In this document: positions 20,121 to 20,374 of the stretch, piece after piece
How the letters are laid out: each line of letters begins with the position of its first letter
Numbering within the stretch: position 1 is the first letter of the stretch
The notes under the pieces: generated by a model
The model's input: only the letters and a program-made list of their open reading frames with translations
What the model was told of the DNA's origin: nothing
Database searches by the model: none
Translations under genes and position numbers: made by a program
Assembly (NCBI GenBank): GCA_051881415.1
Contig: JBJEPV010000244.1
Coordinates: forward strand, 1-20,374
Direction of reading: 5' to 3'
Origin: Fimenecus sp051881415
GTDB lineage: Bacteria; Bacillota; Clostridia; Oscillospirales; Acutalibacteraceae
Length of the DNA: 20,374 nucleotides

Positions 20121-20374
20121 TTATTCGTTTTCGACAACACCATTATAGAAGAAATCCACAACTTCTTTTTCGGATTTTTTCTTGGTCAAAGCGCTGACTG
20201 CCAAGCACATCGCAATGGATACAAGCATCGCAATGCACGCATACAAAGGCCCTTGCGCCATCAGTTTTAAAACCGTGGGCGCTTCCACACCGCAGAGATT
20301 TAAAATCTTACTGCCCGCAGGCACAATCGCAATGCAGAAGCCCGACAAAATACCCGCCCAAGCACCGTATTTGT
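20121..20374 (-). CDS. Probable sodium:solute symporter, C-terminal part (cut by window edge)
   Basis: Only the last 84 residues are in the window; the gene continues past 20374. The visible frame reads KYGAWAGILSGFCIAIV, then GPLYACIAMLVSIAMCLAVSAL, a final membrane helix, followed by a charged tail TKKKSEKEVVDFFYNGV. This matches the C-terminus of SSS-family (sodium:solute) symporters, whose last helices and TKK tail look like this, but the sodium-site region is outside the window, so the call is tentative. The position upstream of paaK-ior suggests uptake of an aryl acid or related organic acid (inference). Confidence 0.6.
   Translation of the reverse strand, partial: KYGAWAGILSGFCIAIVPAGSKILNLCGVEAPTVLKLMAQGPLYACIAMLVSIAMCLAVSALTKKKSEKEVVDFFYNGVVENE

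Overview
The window looks like an anaerobic, fermentative low-to-moderate-GC Firmicute, most likely class Clostridia and plausibly an Oscillospirales/Ruminococcaceae gut lineage. This rests on AGGAGG-type ribosome sites before nearly every gene, sigma-A-like promoters, a lipoprotein signal of Firmicute type, a ferredoxin-dependent 2-oxoacid oxidoreductase, L-lactate dehydrogenase and an MreB homologue. Taxonomy is inferred from protein character, not from a database search. A run of exactly 100 Ns (9507-9606) shows that this is a scaffold, probably a draft or metagenome assembly.

Left part (1-2300): a small hypothetical gene and a PfkB-family kinase lie on the minus strand. A divergent plus-strand stretch follows, with a candidate small structured RNA (about 1476-1556) and a small Cys-rich protein gene (1698-1991). 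Both plus-strand promoters overlap copies of the same 18-bp sequence, TGTATAATAARCARTACA, probably an operator for one regulator.

Middle left (2301-7834, minus strand): a complete branched-chain amino-acid-type ABC importer operon in the order livJ-livH-livM-livG-livF, followed 22 nt later by a cytidylate-kinase-like NMP kinase gene. A consensus promoter, a structured leader that reaches the livJ ribosome site and a hairpin after livJ can all be seen. Upstream, facing the same way, is a membrane-anchored transglutaminase-like protein (7981-9192).

Centre (9315-10110): a tRNA-Ser(GGA) gene with its own promoter and terminator, followed by an unusual array. The tRNA 3' end plus terminator is repeated downstream with a 203-bp period, each copy preceded by a GC-rich, hairpin-filled module. 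The assembly gap lies inside this array. Inverted T-arm fragments and an apparent left end of an IS3/IS150-type insertion sequence follow.

Right of this (10112-13492, plus strand): a small helical protein of unknown function, then an asnB-ldh pair. A divergent MreB homologue follows on the minus strand (13506-14528).

Right end (14642-20374, minus strand): a cluster reading sodium:solute symporter (cut by the window edge) - phenylacetate-CoA ligase - iorA - iorB - second phenylacetate-CoA ligase - ACT-domain protein. Together these can interconvert aryl acids, arylacetyl-CoA and arylpyruvates: either oxidative breakdown of aromatic amino acids or, in reverse, salvage of aryl acids into aromatic amino acids. 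I saw no CRISPR array, rRNA, complete transposase, phage module or origin.
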